A DNA stretch of 64,000 nt from Roseivirga misakiensis (GCF_001747105.1 NZ_MDGQ01000002.1:53347-117346), one strand, 5' to 3'; counted from the first letter of the stretch, positions 26,580 through 35,649 are shown. Program-made: numbers and translations. Notes: generated by a model from the letters alone, not told the origin.

Positions 26580-28055
26580 TCAAAACAAATCTTTTTCAAC
26601 CTCGTCGGCGACAACAATTCCAGATATCAAACTTGGTGGAACGCCCGGGCCAGGTACTGTTAACTGGCCTGTATAATAGAGGTTTTTTAACTTCTTGGAC
26701 TTGAGTGACGGCTTCAGAATTGCAGTTTGCGTAAGCGTATTGGCCAATCCGTAGGCATTACCTTTAAAAGAATTATAATCGCTGATAAAATCCCTATGGG
26801 CAAAACTCCTTTTGTAGACTATATGTGGCTTGATACTTTGGCCCGTGTGATTTTCCATTCGGGTTAAGATCATGTCCAAGTATTTTTCCCTTATCTCATC
26901 ATTTTCTTCAAGTCCCGGCGCGACCGGAATTAATAGAAACAAGTTCTCGTGCCCCTCAGGCGCCACTGTTGGGTCGGTTTTTGAAGTTAAAGAAGCGTAA
27001 AAAAGCGGTTTTTCAGGCCACTTAGGGTCGGTATATATATCATGCGCATGTGGGGTGAAATCCGTATCGAAGAAAAGGTTATGGTGAAGTAGTCCATCCA
27101 GCTTTTTATCAATGCCTAAATAGTATAATAAGGAGGATGGTGCCATTACTCTAGAGTCCCAGTACTTATCGGAATAGTTTCGGGTTTCCGAGTCTAGAAG
27201 CTTAGTTTCGACATGATGGTAATCTGCTCCTGAGATGAGTACATCCCCGTAAATTTCACCCTGATCAGTAGTGACGGATTTAACCATGCCGCCGCTATGA
27301 TTTATTTTACTGACGGCATGATTTGTAAGAATTTTCACACCAAGCTCCTCCGCTAATTTGCCCATGGCTTCCACTATCTTGTGCATTCCGCCTTTGGGAT
27401 ACCATGTGCCTAGCGACATGTCTGCATAGTTCATAAGGCTGTAAAGTGCAGGGGTATTTTCTGGCAAAGCACCCAAGAAAAGCACAGGAAACTCCATCAA
27501 CTGAATGAGTCGAGGGTTTTTAAAGTACTTTCTGACATGTTTACTCATGGACTGAAATACATCCATGCGCACGACGTCGATCAGGAGTTTTAAGCTTGTA
27601 AATTCAGTAAGCGATCGGCCTGGCTTGTAAACGAGTTTATTGATACCCACTTCATATTTGTAGGCAGCTTGTTTTAAAAAGGCTCTTAATTGTTGGCCTG
27701 AACCGGGTTCAATGGATTCAAAAAGGGCTTCAAGTTCACCCATATCGGCTGGGATATCCATTTCATCGCCGCCTTCATAAGTGACCTTGTAACTGGGGTC
27801 TAGTCTGATCAGTTCATAGTAATCAGAAACTGATTTGCCGAACTTGTTAAAAAAGGATTCAAATACATCGGGCATCCAATACCAACTTGGTCCCATATCA
27901 AAAGTAAAGCCCGACGCTGAAAAGTGTCGGGCTCGTCCACCAATGGTGTTATTTTTTTCAAGAATGGTTACGTCAAATCCTTTATGAGCCAAATTAATGG
28001 CGGCTGACATACCAGCGAAACCAGAACCGATAACTAAGGCCTTCTTCTTATTCAT
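26580..28055 (-). CDS. crtI: Phytoene desaturase
   Basis: FAD enzyme converting phytoene to lycopene. 491 residues, the standard CrtI length. The N-terminal dinucleotide fold is VIGSGFAGMSAAINLA, followed by GGRARHF; the C-terminal carotenoid motif is YYTGQLTVPGPGVPPSLIS. It begins 16 bp after the ECF sigma factor and is followed closely by crtB, the usual Bacteroidota order. No second desaturase of the CrtD type is in the window, so any 3',4'-desaturation would need a gene elsewhere or broad action of this enzyme. Confidence 0.94.
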   Translation of the reverse strand: MNKKKALVIGSGFAGMSAAINLAHKGFDVTILEKNNTIGGRARHFSASGFTFDMGPSWYWMPDVFESFFNKFGKSVSDYYELIRLDPSYKVTYEGGDEMDIPADMGELEALFESIEPGSGQQLRAFLKQAAYKYEVGINKLVYKPGRSLTEFTSLKLLIDVVRMDVFQSMSKHVRKYFKNPRLIQLMEFPVLFLGALPENTPALYSLMNYADMSLGTWYPKGGMHKIVEAMGKLAEELGVKILTNHAVSKINHSGGMVKSVTTDQGEIYGDVLISGADYHHVETKLLDSETRNYSDKYWDSRVMAPSSLLYYLGIDKKLDGLLHHNLFFDTDFTPHAHDIYTDPKWPEKPLFYASLTSKTDPTVAPEGHENLFLLIPVAPGLEENDEIREKYLDMILTRMENHTGQSIKPHIVYKRSFAHRDFISDYNSFKGNAYGLANTLTQTAILKPSLKSKKLKNLYYTGQLTVPGPGVPPSLISGIVVADEVEKDLF

Positions 28056-28071
28056 GAAGGCTAAACTAGTA

Positions 28072-28578
28072 TTAGGCTCTATATGTTCTTAGTTTTTCCT
28101 TCAATTGTTTTCTAGCAATGTGAATTCGATTTTTCACAGTACCAATTGGAATTTCCAGTCTGTCGGCGATTTCATGATACTTGAATCCTCTGAAGTACAT
28201 CATAAAAGGAATCTTGTAAACATCGTCTAGCTTTTCTATAGATGTATTGATATCTCTGAGTGCAAAATTACCAGCCGCTCTATTTTCTATTTGCGTACTT
28301 GTAGAGTTAATAAAGTGAAGGTTGTCAGTAGTATCAATGAACGTTCCTCTTCTTACCATTCTTTGGTAATTAGTAATGAACGTATTTTTCATGATTGTGT
28401 ACAACCATGCTTTCAGATTTGTTCCTTCGGCAAATTTTTCTCTGTTATTGTAAGCCTTCATTAACGTTTCCTGAAGTAAATCATTGGCGTCATCATGATC
28501 TTTAGTCAACTTGATAGCAAACGGCTTCAATGTCTTAGTCATGTTTGATAGCGAGTAATTGAAATCTACAGTAGTCAT
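28072..28578 (-). CDS. ECF-type RNA polymerase sigma factor of the carotenoid cluster
   Basis: 168 residues from the ATG at 28578 (MTTVDFNYSLSNM), the conserved start in this group; an upstream ATG at 28626 would add 16 residues. Region 2 has DHDDANDLLQETLMKAYNNR and NLKAWLYTIMKNTFIT; region 4 has FMMYFRGFKYHEIADRL and GTVKNRIHIARKQLKEKL. There is no adjacent anti-sigma gene. It sits between the CarH-like regulator and crtI, in the order seen for light-controlled pigment clusters where a B12-type repressor governs a sigma factor (the LitR/LitS arrangement in Streptomyces). Control by light or oxidative stress is inferred. Confidence 0.93.
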   Translation of the reverse strand: MTTVDFNYSLSNMTKTLKPFAIKLTKDHDDANDLLQETLMKAYNNREKFAEGTNLKAWLYTIMKNTFITNYQRMVRRGTFIDTTDNLHFINSTSTQIENRAAGNFALRDINTSIEKLDDVYKIPFMMYFRGFKYHEIADRLEIPIGTVKNRIHIARKQLKEKLRTYRA

Positions 28579-28759
28579 GGCTTTCTGTGTTTGTTTGTTC
28601 AACAAATATTCTAAAAGATTAAACAAAATACAAACTGCTCATGGAATTTATGAACCCGTAAAAGAACAATATAACCACTCGGTACATTTTAATAGTTATA
28701 TGTAATTCTATAAAAGTGCCCTAAAAATGGATATTTGGGCGATTCTCGGAAGGTATTGA

Positions 28760-28771
28760 TCCAATATTGGA
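28760..28771. promoter_or_regulatory. 12-bp palindrome in the sigma/crtI promoter region
   Basis: TCCAATATTGGA, perfectly symmetric, in the 257-bp non-coding stretch between the CarH-like gene and the sigma factor start. MerR-type proteins bind symmetric sites, so this is a candidate operator. Confidence 0.35.
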
Positions 28772-28835
28772 CAACTAGTTCTGTTTATCTTTTTTTAAAA
28801 ATAAATAAACAAAAAGTCAAATTTGGTTGGATTTC

Positions 28836-29738
28836 TTAGTTCGGAATTACCTCAACTGTGTTTTCTTCGACGTAATCGATCAGTTGATTTGGGTTGTTAA
28901 TTTGAACGATATTGTCGTTCAAATCTAGGTCTTCTCCTATGACTTGACTACCAGATACTAGAATGGTTGATTCGGGATACTTCTCAGAAAGCTTATTTAA
29001 ATAGTCTTGTGGAGAGATGGCAGCATCTCTGGAGGTGACTATCGTGAGTAAGTAGTCTGGTTTATAAAGTTCGTAGGCCACGTTCAAATCATGGAATGGC
29101 ATACTTTGGCCCAAGTATATCGTCCTGTTGTTTCTTGAACGAATCAGAAGGTTGGCAAATAAAAGGCTGATTTCATGAAGTTCACCATCTGGCAAGAAAA
29201 GCATGTATTTTTTACTAGCATCGGTAATTTGGGTATATAAACTATCGATAGCAACAATAAGCTTTTGTCTGATGAGGTGAGACATAAAGTGTTCTTGCGC
29301 CGGATTAATGGAATCCGTCATCCACATGATGCCGATTTTAGAGAGGAATGGATAGATCACATTCAGCATGGTTCTCTCAAAACCTAACTTCATGGCATTA
29401 GAAGCAATGATTTTTTCAAACCTTTGCTCATCCATGTCAATCATGGAGAGCGTTAGGGCATGGATTTGATCAGTATGGCTGGATAGTTTTTCAGAAACCA
29501 TCCACACAATCTCGGTCATCTCCTCTTTCGACATTTTGGCGATCTTGGAGATTTTGTATCCGTTGTCTTTTAATAAAGAAACATTGAGCACGAGCTTTAA
29601 GTCGTCCTGATCGTAGAATCGAATATTCGTATCCGTTCTTTTAGGATTAATTATTTCGTATCGCTGCTCCCAAATACGTAACGTATGAGCTTTGATTCCC
29701 GAAAGGTGTTCCAGATCTTTTATCGAATAATTTGCCAC
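28836..29738 (-). CDS. MerR-family regulator with CarH-like B12-binding domain
   Basis: 300 residues from a GTG 2 bp after crtZ. An N-terminal MerR helix-turn-helix (YSIKDLEHLSGIKAHTLRIW, RYEIINPKR, NIRFY) is followed by a four-helix bundle and a Rossmann-like cobalamin-binding domain. The CarH signature W-x9-EH is exact (Trp139, Glu149, His150), and the lower axial His188 is in GELHEIS. The Gly of HxxG is Ser191, the residue right after the Trp (His132 in Thermus CarH, which caps cobalt after light) is Met140, and the later Gly-Gly is Ser-Gly. It probably represses the carotenoid genes; whether it needs B12 or senses light is uncertain. Confidence 0.9.
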   Translation of the reverse strand: MANYSIKDLEHLSGIKAHTLRIWEQRYEIINPKRTDTNIRFYDQDDLKLVLNVSLLKDNGYKISKIAKMSKEEMTEIVWMVSEKLSSHTDQIHALTLSMIDMDEQRFEKIIASNAMKLGFERTMLNVIYPFLSKIGIMWMTDSINPAQEHFMSHLIRQKLIVAIDSLYTQITDASKKYMLFLPDGELHEISLLFANLLIRSRNNRTIYLGQSMPFHDLNVAYELYKPDYLLTIVTSRDAAISPQDYLNKLSEKYPESTILVSGSQVIGEDLDLNDNIVQINNPNQLIDYVEENTVEVIPN

Positions 29739-29740
29739 TG

Positions 29741-30193
29741 CTATCTCTCTTTACCGTCCTCCTTAAAATATTCTCTTGGGATCATAAACAATCCGAAAGA
29801 GACTGCATCGTCTTTTTCTTTTGTTTTGTGATGAGCCCTATGTGCCTTTGTAATGGCTCTTAAGTATTTTGTTTTTGGTCTATTGAACCACTTTAGTCTT
29901 TTATGTATCAAGACATCGTGTAGTATAAAATAGAGCGTGCCGTACAAACTAATGCCACAGCCAATCCAAAAACGATAATCAAATGACTCAACACCTAGTA
30001 GTATGAGTACCACTGCTGATCCGCCAAATATTAAGACGAATACGTCATTCAATTCAAACATACCTTCAGTATGTTCGTGGTGGCTTTTATGAATTTTCCA
30101 TAAAACGCCGTGCATAATATACTTATGCATCCACCAAGAAAAAGCTTCCGTCAATACAAAACCTAAGAGGCTCCAACCTATTGCTTCTACCAT
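29741..30193 (-). CDS. crtZ: Beta-carotene hydroxylase CrtZ
   Basis: Membrane di-iron enzyme that adds 3-hydroxyl groups to beta-rings. 150 residues, the bacterial CrtZ size. Four His motifs are visible: HKYIMHG, HKSHHEH, HDVLIH and HRAHH, within four hydrophobic segments. It is followed after 2 bp by the CarH-like gene, so the two are co-transcribed. Combined with CrtW it would give 3-hydroxy-4-keto rings as in astaxanthin or flexixanthin. Confidence 0.93.
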   Translation of the reverse strand: MVEAIGWSLLGFVLTEAFSWWMHKYIMHGVLWKIHKSHHEHTEGMFELNDVFVLIFGGSAVVLILLGVESFDYRFWIGCGISLYGTLYFILHDVLIHKRLKWFNRPKTKYLRAITKAHRAHHKTKEKDDAVSFGLFMIPREYFKEDGKER

Positions 30194-30239
30194 TCTTTTC
30201 GACTTTAACTTAATGTGTTACAGATTGTTTAAAGAAATT

Positions 30240-30890
30240 TTAAATAAAATTCAGCACGACAAAAAATGCTGCTTGTATATATAAAAGCTTAATAGCCAGG
30301 GAATTGTTCGAATCCTTCATCAGTCCTCTAAATACCGAATGCAGTAAAACCGATACTACGAACCAGCCAATGTAGTTGCGTAGTGGTATGTCGCCACCAT
30401 TCCAAGACCAGAAGTCTAAATTGATAGCCACGGGTTCTATGAGTAAATCTAAAGCCACCATTAATATGCTAGCGATAATTACTTGTAGTACAGCAGAATT
30501 AGTGATTTTTCGACTTAAGTGTGCACTACAATAAATTAGGACTACCCAATTGATGCCAATCGCCAATGGAACTTCTAATACTTTAAATCCTAATGTTTTT
30601 CCGTAGGCATATTCTCCAAAAATATCACCAGTCGCCACGCCAATAACTTCAGCAAAAAAACCAACTAAGAAGGTGATCAAGATGAATAAGCCGTATTTGA
30701 TCGATTTATCTTTTTCGAAGTGTAATAAAATGGCAGCAGTAGCAAAGAGGTTATAAGGAACCAACATTTTAAACAAGTCGCTTGTGATTTCTAGACTTAA
30801 GCCAATAACACCAGATATATGCATGGCCACCAGCAAGTAGAAGGCATTCTTCTCGTTCACAAAAGTTAGGTCATCAATTTTATTCAGCAT
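30240..30890 (-). CDS. cruF: Carotenoid 1'-hydratase CruF-like membrane protein
   Basis: 216 residues, six or seven hydrophobic segments. The CruF (DUF422) pattern is visible: GVATGDIFGEYAYG, LEVPLAIGINW, then LDLLIEPVAINLDFWSW and RNYIGWF. CruF adds water at C-1',2' of a linear psi-end, as in myxol, saproxanthin and flexixanthin synthesis. It is the first gene of the carotenoid run, reading cruF then crtZ. Lycopene cyclase of the CrtYcd type was considered, but the PxE cyclase motifs are absent. The protein is shorter than cyanobacterial CruF. Its promoter is shared with the divergent DUF4286 gene. Confidence 0.82.
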   Translation of the reverse strand: MLNKIDDLTFVNEKNAFYLLVAMHISGVIGLSLEITSDLFKMLVPYNLFATAAILLHFEKDKSIKYGLFILITFLVGFFAEVIGVATGDIFGEYAYGKTLGFKVLEVPLAIGINWVVLIYCSAHLSRKITNSAVLQVIIASILMVALDLLIEPVAINLDFWSWNGGDIPLRNYIGWFVVSVLLHSVFRGLMKDSNNSLAIKLLYIQAAFFVVLNFI

Positions 30891-30938
30891 CTGACTTAAA
30901 ACAAGGTCTAAGGTTAAATGTTATGAAATCTTAAACCG

Positions 30939-30946
30939 TAAATTTG
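30939..30946 (+). promoter_or_regulatory. Bacteroidota -7 promoter box of the DUF4286 gene
   Basis: TAAATTTG matches TAnnTTTG exactly, 16 bp before the ATG at 30963. No convincing -33 element was seen. Confidence 0.45.
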
Positions 30947-30962
30947 CCACAAATATATTCTG

Positions 30963-31265
30963 ATGATCTTGTATAATGTAACTGTTGCGGTAGATAAAAA
31001 GGTAGAAAATGAGTGGATTGCCTGGATGAAGAAGACTCATATCCGTGAAGTCATGGAAACCAATCAGTTTGAAGACTATAAATTCTTCAAGGTCTTGAAT
31101 ACTGAAGACCCAGAGGCGTCTTCTTATAGTGTGCAATATTTCGCGGCTGAAATGAAAAATATTCAAATGTATATGGCCGCTTTTGCACCAGAACTCCAGC
31201 AAAAAGCACTTTTGGCTTGGCCAAATAAGATCGCTGCGTTTAGAACACTGCTAGAAACGGTTTAG
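30963..31265 (+). CDS. DUF4286 family protein
   Basis: 100 residues. The MILYNVTVAVD start, NEWIAWMKKTHIREVM and the YSVQYFA strand are the hallmarks of DUF4286, a small alpha/beta protein found across Bacteroidota and predicted to have a ferredoxin-like dimeric fold. No signal peptide or catalytic motif is seen, so it is cytosolic and of unknown function. It is divergent from cruF and overlaps the end of the convergent acetyltransferase gene by 4 bp. Confidence 0.88.
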   Translation: MILYNVTVAVDKKVENEWIAWMKKTHIREVMETNQFEDYKFFKVLNTEDPEASSYSVQYFAAEMKNIQMYMAAFAPELQQKALLAWPNKIAAFRTLLETV

Positions 31266-31723
31266 TAATTTTTTATTTGAGCTTCGGTAAGAGTACAATT
31301 GATCCATTCTGGGTCTAGATCCGCTCCAAGTTTCTTGTAGAAGTTAATGGCAGGTTCATTCCAATCAAGTACCTGCCAACGCACTTGCTTGGCATTTACT
31401 TCTCGAGCTTCTAGGACAATGGCATCCAACAATTTTTTACCCAAACCTTTGCCACGAGCAGGTTCACTAACAACGAGATCCTCGAGATAAAGGGCTTTAC
31501 CTTTCCAAGTGGAATAGCGATAATAATAGATAGCGGTTCCAGCAATTTTTCCATCCAGTTCGGCGACGAAAAATTCGAAAATTGGTTTTTCTCCAAAGCC
31601 ATCTTCAAGCATTTGTGCTACAGAGTTTTCTACTTCATGAGGCGCTTTTTCATAGATGGCTAATTCCATGACAAGGTCAAACACTTGTGTAAGGTCTTCC
31701 GGGGTTCCTTTTCTGATTAACAT
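31262..31723 (-). CDS. GNAT acetyltransferase, diamine-acetyltransferase-like
   Basis: 153 residues from the ATG at 31723 (MLIRKGTPEDL), which clears the upstream gene; a TTG at 31777 would overlap it. The acetyl-CoA loop is VSEPARGKGLGKKLL, preceded by the beta-4 strand LYLEDLVV and followed by NEPAINFYKKLGA. The LYLEDLVV/RGKGLGK pattern is closest to spermidine/spermine N1-acetyltransferases, so a small amine substrate is likely but unproven. Same strand as the hypothetical gene at 31755 and possibly co-transcribed. Confidence 0.9.
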   Translation of the reverse strand: MLIRKGTPEDLTQVFDLVMELAIYEKAPHEVENSVAQMLEDGFGEKPIFEFFVAELDGKIAGTAIYYYRYSTWKGKALYLEDLVVSEPARGKGLGKKLLDAIVLEAREVNAKQVRWQVLDWNEPAINFYKKLGADLDPEWINCTLTEAQIKNY

Positions 31724-31754
31724 AGGTGGTGGTATTTCCCTAAAAATAACTCCT

Positions 31755-32225
31755 TCAGTTGAAAGGTAATTTTCCAAGCTCGACTACTTTAAATTTCCAA
31801 CCTTTTGAAGCCAAACGTCGCTTTCCAGTCAAGGCCATAGATAGTCCTAGGTTAACCCCCATATTAACCAACCCTAAAGGACTTAGAGCATCTCCGCCCA
31901 TAGCAGCACTACGAAGACTATTTCTACCGATCGAATTAACATTACTTTGAACCAACTTTCCATTCGGTTTAATAAATTGGATTGTATTTAAGGTGATTTC
32001 TTGGTCGCCAACTAAAAGGTAATCATCGAATACGAGTAATACACCTTTAATTCTTTCGCCAGTTTTTAATTTACAGATGACCTCTCTTCCTGAATTGAGA
32101 AAAGTTCTCTTTTTTTCACCATTCTTATAGATCAAAAGAATGTTTTTAGGGTTGAATTCCCTTTGTCCATATAAAGGAAATGTAAAGAGTAGAACAACGA
32201 AAAGACAGAGTGCTTTTTTGATCAT
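31755..32225 (-). CDS. Secreted hypothetical protein
   Basis: 156 residues with a clear signal peptide (MIKKALCLFVVLLFTFPLYGQ). The mature part starts with a small beta-rich region (about 28-90: NILLIYKNGEKKRT, GERIKGVLLVFDDYLLVG) followed by a Gly/Ala-rich segment (about 105-135) that may contact a membrane. It could be a small envelope protein; I do not recognise a family. It lies 31 bp upstream of the acetyltransferase and downstream of a 287-bp non-coding gap after serS. Confidence 0.7.
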   Translation of the reverse strand: MIKKALCLFVVLLFTFPLYGQREFNPKNILLIYKNGEKKRTFLNSGREVICKLKTGERIKGVLLVFDDYLLVGDQEITLNTIQFIKPNGKLVQSNVNSIGRNSLRSAAMGGDALSPLGLVNMGVNLGLSMALTGKRRLASKGWKFKVVELGKLPFN

Positions 32226-32512
32226 ACCGTTATGTTTATCAGGGGTTTAACGAACGAATGGAGAATAGGAACACATCTATCACTTCCCTGATCAGTTTGA
32301 TAATCCCTCTCTTTTCGCTCGAAACGCTCTGATTGTTTACTTCAATAGTCCAATTTGCTATGGAACTATATTTTCTGGAGGAGCAGGTTGGCTATTAAAT
32401 GTTCTGTCCCATGTGCTTAGAGTATTTTAAGTGGAAAAATCACTTGAACCCAAACATTTGTATCAATCCACCATAAGAGACGAAATTGACAAGACAAAGT
32501 GCCTAACTCAAT

Positions 32513-33787
32513 CTAGTCTATTAAGTCAAAACCAGTATATGGCACAAGAGCTTTCGGAATGTTAATACCTTCAGCCGTTTGGTTGTTTTCAAGAATTGCC
32601 GCCATTATTCTAGGCAATGCTAGCGCACTACCATTTAAGGTATGTAGCAAAGTAGATTTCTTGTTCTCGTCCTTATATCTCAATTTGAGGCGGTTGGCTT
32701 GAAATGTTTCAAAATTTGAAACTGAGCTTACTTCCAACCACTTTTCTTGAGCGGCAGAATAAACCTCGAAATCAAAAGTCAATACAGATGTAAAACCAAG
32801 GTCTCCGCTACAAAGCCTTAATATCCTATAAGGAAGCTCTAACTTCTTTAGAATACCTTCTACATGGTCACACATTTCTTTCAGGGCATCGTAAGATTCT
32901 TCAGGTTTTCTCACCTGTACGATCTCAACCTTATCGAATTGATGAAGCCTATTGAGGCCTCGAACATGAGCTCCCCAACTACCCGCTTCACGACGGAAGC
33001 AAGGAGTAAAGCCAACATGCTTCACAGGTAAGTCTTTTTCGTCAAGGATAACGTTTCTGTAAAGATTAGTGATCGGTACTTCGGCCGTCGGAATCAAGTA
33101 CATATTTTCTGAAGCGATGTGATACATCTGACCTTCCTTGTCAGGTAACTGGCCAGTACCATATCCAGACGCCTCATTTACAACTATCGGTGGCTGTACT
33201 TCTGAATAACCTACACTAGAAGCTTCATCTAAGAAGAAGTTAATCAGAGCACGCTGTAGTCGCGCACCTTTATCTTTATATACAGGAAACCCCGCACCCG
33301 TAATTTTTATACCAAGGTCAAAGTCAATAATGTCATAATCCTTGATTAAATCCCAGTGCGGTTTGGCTTTATCGTGTAATTCGGGGATATCCCCAGAACG
33401 CGAAACCTCCTCATTATCTTCATCTGATTTACCAACAGGTACAGAATCATGCGGAATGTTAGGAATGTTATAGAGCGCTTGCTTGAGCTTTTCTTGAATC
33501 CCATTTAGGTGGTCACCTAGATCTTTGCTGATTGTTTTCAGTTCGGCACTTTTGGCTTTTACTTCTTCTGCCTCTTCGCGCTTTCCAGCTTTCATCAATC
33601 CACCAATCTGCTTGGATAGTCCATTGGCCTCGGCCAGGTTGGAATCCAATTGGTGTTGAGTCTTTTTTCTTTCCTCGTCTAAAGCAATCACCTCGTTCAG
33701 GAGCTCCTCGGCATTATTAATGTGGCGCTTTTGAAGTCCTTTGACAAAACGATCTTTTTCTGCGATAATGTTGGCTACTTGAAGCAT
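32513..33787 (-). CDS. serS: Seryl-tRNA synthetase
   Basis: Charges tRNA-Ser. 424 residues from the ATG at 33787 (MLQVANIIAEKDRFV); the open frame extends 12 codons upstream but the conserved start is here. The N-terminal long coiled-coil arm (about 30-105) is rich in Lys/Glu. The class II core has motif 2 in TPCFRREAGSWG with RGLNRLHQFDKVE, and motif 3 with NGSALALPRIMAAILE. All are standard. It is a single gene; upstream lies the divergent rho promoter region. Confidence 0.96.
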   Translation of the reverse strand: MLQVANIIAEKDRFVKGLQKRHINNAEELLNEVIALDEERKKTQHQLDSNLAEANGLSKQIGGLMKAGKREEAEEVKAKSAELKTISKDLGDHLNGIQEKLKQALYNIPNIPHDSVPVGKSDEDNEEVSRSGDIPELHDKAKPHWDLIKDYDIIDFDLGIKITGAGFPVYKDKGARLQRALINFFLDEASSVGYSEVQPPIVVNEASGYGTGQLPDKEGQMYHIASENMYLIPTAEVPITNLYRNVILDEKDLPVKHVGFTPCFRREAGSWGAHVRGLNRLHQFDKVEIVQVRKPEESYDALKEMCDHVEGILKKLELPYRILRLCSGDLGFTSVLTFDFEVYSAAQEKWLEVSSVSNFETFQANRLKLRYKDENKKSTLLHTLNGSALALPRIMAAILENNQTAEGINIPKALVPYTGFDLID

Positions 33788-33889
33788 TTTAATTCTTGCG
33801 TTTTCGGGCGCAAAGTAAACCAATTCCCTTCAATTCTGTATGAATAAGCCTGTTATAACACAAGAAAACCACAAAAATAATGGCCAATC

Positions 33890-33921
33890 TTTGACAGTCT
33901 GGATTGTTTAGTATAATATTG
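33890..33921 (+). promoter_or_regulatory. Candidate rho promoter
   Basis: TTTG at 33890-33893 and TAATATTG at 33914-33921 are 20 bp apart, close to the Bacteroidota -33/-7 pattern (one mismatch in the -7 box). It would give rho a leader of about 105 nt. The same bases also contain TTGACA. Confidence 0.4.
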
Positions 33922-34034
33922 CCGTGTCCTTAGATGATAGGATGCATGTCCAACGTTCATCTCGAGCAACATATCAATAAACTATAATTCATTTTTATAA
34001 TTCTCTATCTGAGAGGATTCCCAATCCACTTACT

Positions 34035-35627
34035 ATGTACATCATTGACGAATTAAAGCTTATGCTGCTTTCCGAACTAAAGGAAATCGCTGAGAAAATG
34101 GGGGTTAAAAACTTCAAAAAGCTGAACAAGCAAGACTTGATCTATGCTATCCTCGATCAGCAAGCCATTACCCCAGAAGATAAACTCCCTGCTAAAAAAG
34201 ACGATAAAAAAGCAGAAGCATCTACTGAGGAAGGAAGTGACGAAGGCGCAAAACCAAAAGCTAACAAGAGCAAAGAAGACCGTCCAAAAAGAAGACCTAA
34301 GCGAGAAAATGTAGCCGAAGCAGCTGCTGAATCTGGCGAAGGCAAAGACACTGAGGAGAAGAAGGCGAGGCCTGAAAGAAAAGACAGTAAAGCCAAGAAG
34401 GAGTCGAACGGAGAAGGTAACGGTAAACCTGAAAGAGAAGGCAACGACGAACGCAAGGAAAGAGACGAAAGAAGAAATAAGCGTCAGCAATACAATCAGA
34501 ACATCAAAGATTTTGACGGGCTTATCGAGAATGAGGGCGTACTAGAAATGATGCAGGATGGCTACGGCTTCTTGAGATCTTCTGACTACAACTACTTAGC
34601 GAGTCCTGACGATATTTATGTTTCTCCATCGCAGATCAAACTATTTGGCTTAAAGACGGGTGACACTGTAAAAGGTCAGATTAGACCTCCAAAAGAAGGA
34701 GAAAAGTATTTTGCGCTACTCAGAGTGGAATCGGTAAACGGTAAAACAACTGAGGAGATTAGAGATAGAGTTCCTTTTGAATATTTGACGCCACTTTTCC
34801 CTGAAGAGTTGATCAAGTTAAGTACCAAGCCTAGCCAAATGTCTACCAGAATTTTAGACATGTTTGCACCAATAGGTAAAGGGCAAAGAGGAATGATCGT
34901 AGCGCAGCCAAAAACGGGTAAAACTGTGCTCCTTAAAGAGATTGCAAATGCAATTGCTGAAAATCACCCTGAATGTTATTTGATCATATTATTGATCGAT
35001 GAAAGACCTGAAGAGGTGACAGATATGGCGAGAAGCGTAAAGGCAGAGGTGATATCATCTACATTCGATGAGCAAGCTGATCGCCACGTAAAGGTTTCAA
35101 ACATTGTACTTGAGAAAGCAAAGAGAATGGTAGAGTGTGGTCACGATGTTGTGATCTTACTCGATTCTATCACACGATTGGCAAGAGCTTATAATACAGT
35201 TGTTCCTTCGTCTGGAAAAATTCTTTCTGGTGGTGTAGATGCTAATGCACTTCATAAACCAAAGCGTTTCTTCGGAGCTGCACGTAACGTTGAGAACGGT
35301 GGTTCGCTATCAATCATCGCTACGGCCTTGATCGAAACTGGATCGAAGATGGACGAAGTAATCTTTGAGGAATTCAAAGGAACAGGTAACATGGAATTAC
35401 AATTGGATAGAAAACTATCTAATAAGCGTGTTTACCCTGCTATTGACGTTCCAGCTTCTGGTACCAGAAGAGAAGATCTACTGATGAGCAAAGAAGAGTT
35501 ACAGCGTGTATGGATACTCCGTAAGTTTATGAGTGATATGAACTCAGTAGAAGCCATGGAGTTCTTACTAGATAGAATGAAAGGTACTAGGAACAACGAT
35601 GAGTTCTTGGTGTCTATGAACGGATAA
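34035..35627 (+). CDS. rho: Transcription termination factor Rho
   Basis: Hexameric RNA-dependent ATPase that ends transcription. 530 residues, longer than the usual ~420 because of a Lys/Glu/Arg-rich insertion of about 110 residues (about 50-160) between the N-terminal helical domain and the RNA-binding domain. Core motifs are intact: [12 protein letters not shown] (RNA-binding), Walker [21 protein letters not shown], Walker [14 protein letters not shown] and the R-loop region [20 protein letters not shown]. Such disordered inserts are characteristic of Bacteroidota Rho. The gene has a long leader and a strong terminator. Confidence 0.96.
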   Translation: MYIIDELKLMLLSELKEIAEKMGVKNFKKLNKQDLIYAILDQQAITPEDKLPAKKDDKKAEASTEEGSDEGAKPKANKSKEDRPKRRPKRENVAEAAAESGEGKDTEEKKARPERKDSKAKKESNGEGNGKPEREGNDERKERDERRNKRQQYNQNIKDFDGLIENEGVLEMMQDGYGFLRSSDYNYLASPDDIYVSPSQIKLFGLKTGDTVKGQIRPPKEGEKYFALLRVESVNGKTTEEIRDRVPFEYLTPLFPEELIKLSTKPSQMSTRILDMFAPIGKGQRGMIVAQPKTGKTVLLKEIANAIAENHPECYLIILLIDERPEEVTDMARSVKAEVISSTFDEQADRHVKVSNIVLEKAKRMVECGHDVVILLDSITRLARAYNTVVPSSGKILSGGVDANALHKPKRFFGAARNVENGGSLSIIATALIETGSKMDEVIFEEFKGTGNMELQLDRKLSNKRVYPAIDVPASGTRREDLLMSKEELQRVWILRKFMSDMNSVEAMEFLLDRMKGTRNNDEFLVSMNG

Positions 35628-35649
35628 ACCTGAATAAATATTAAAAAAA

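Noticed and set aside
30240..30890. CrtYcd-type lycopene cyclase
   Set aside because: The size fits, but the expected PxE motifs are missing and the GVATGDIFGEYAYG and WSW segments match CruF.
22745..30890. Recent transfer of the carotenoid cluster as a mobile island
   Set aside because: No integrase, insertion sequence, flanking repeat or tRNA was seen, and base composition matches the surroundings by eye.
33891..33918. Classical TTGACA/TATAAT promoter before rho
   Set aside because: The spacing to TATAAT is 15 bp and the organism type uses TTTG/TAnnTTTG; the overlapping Bacteroidota-style elements were reported instead.
34077..34490. Minus-strand frames rich in Phe/Ser opposite rho
   Set aside because: Complement of the Lys/Glu-rich insertion of Rho, which gives Phe/Leu/Ser codons by necessity.
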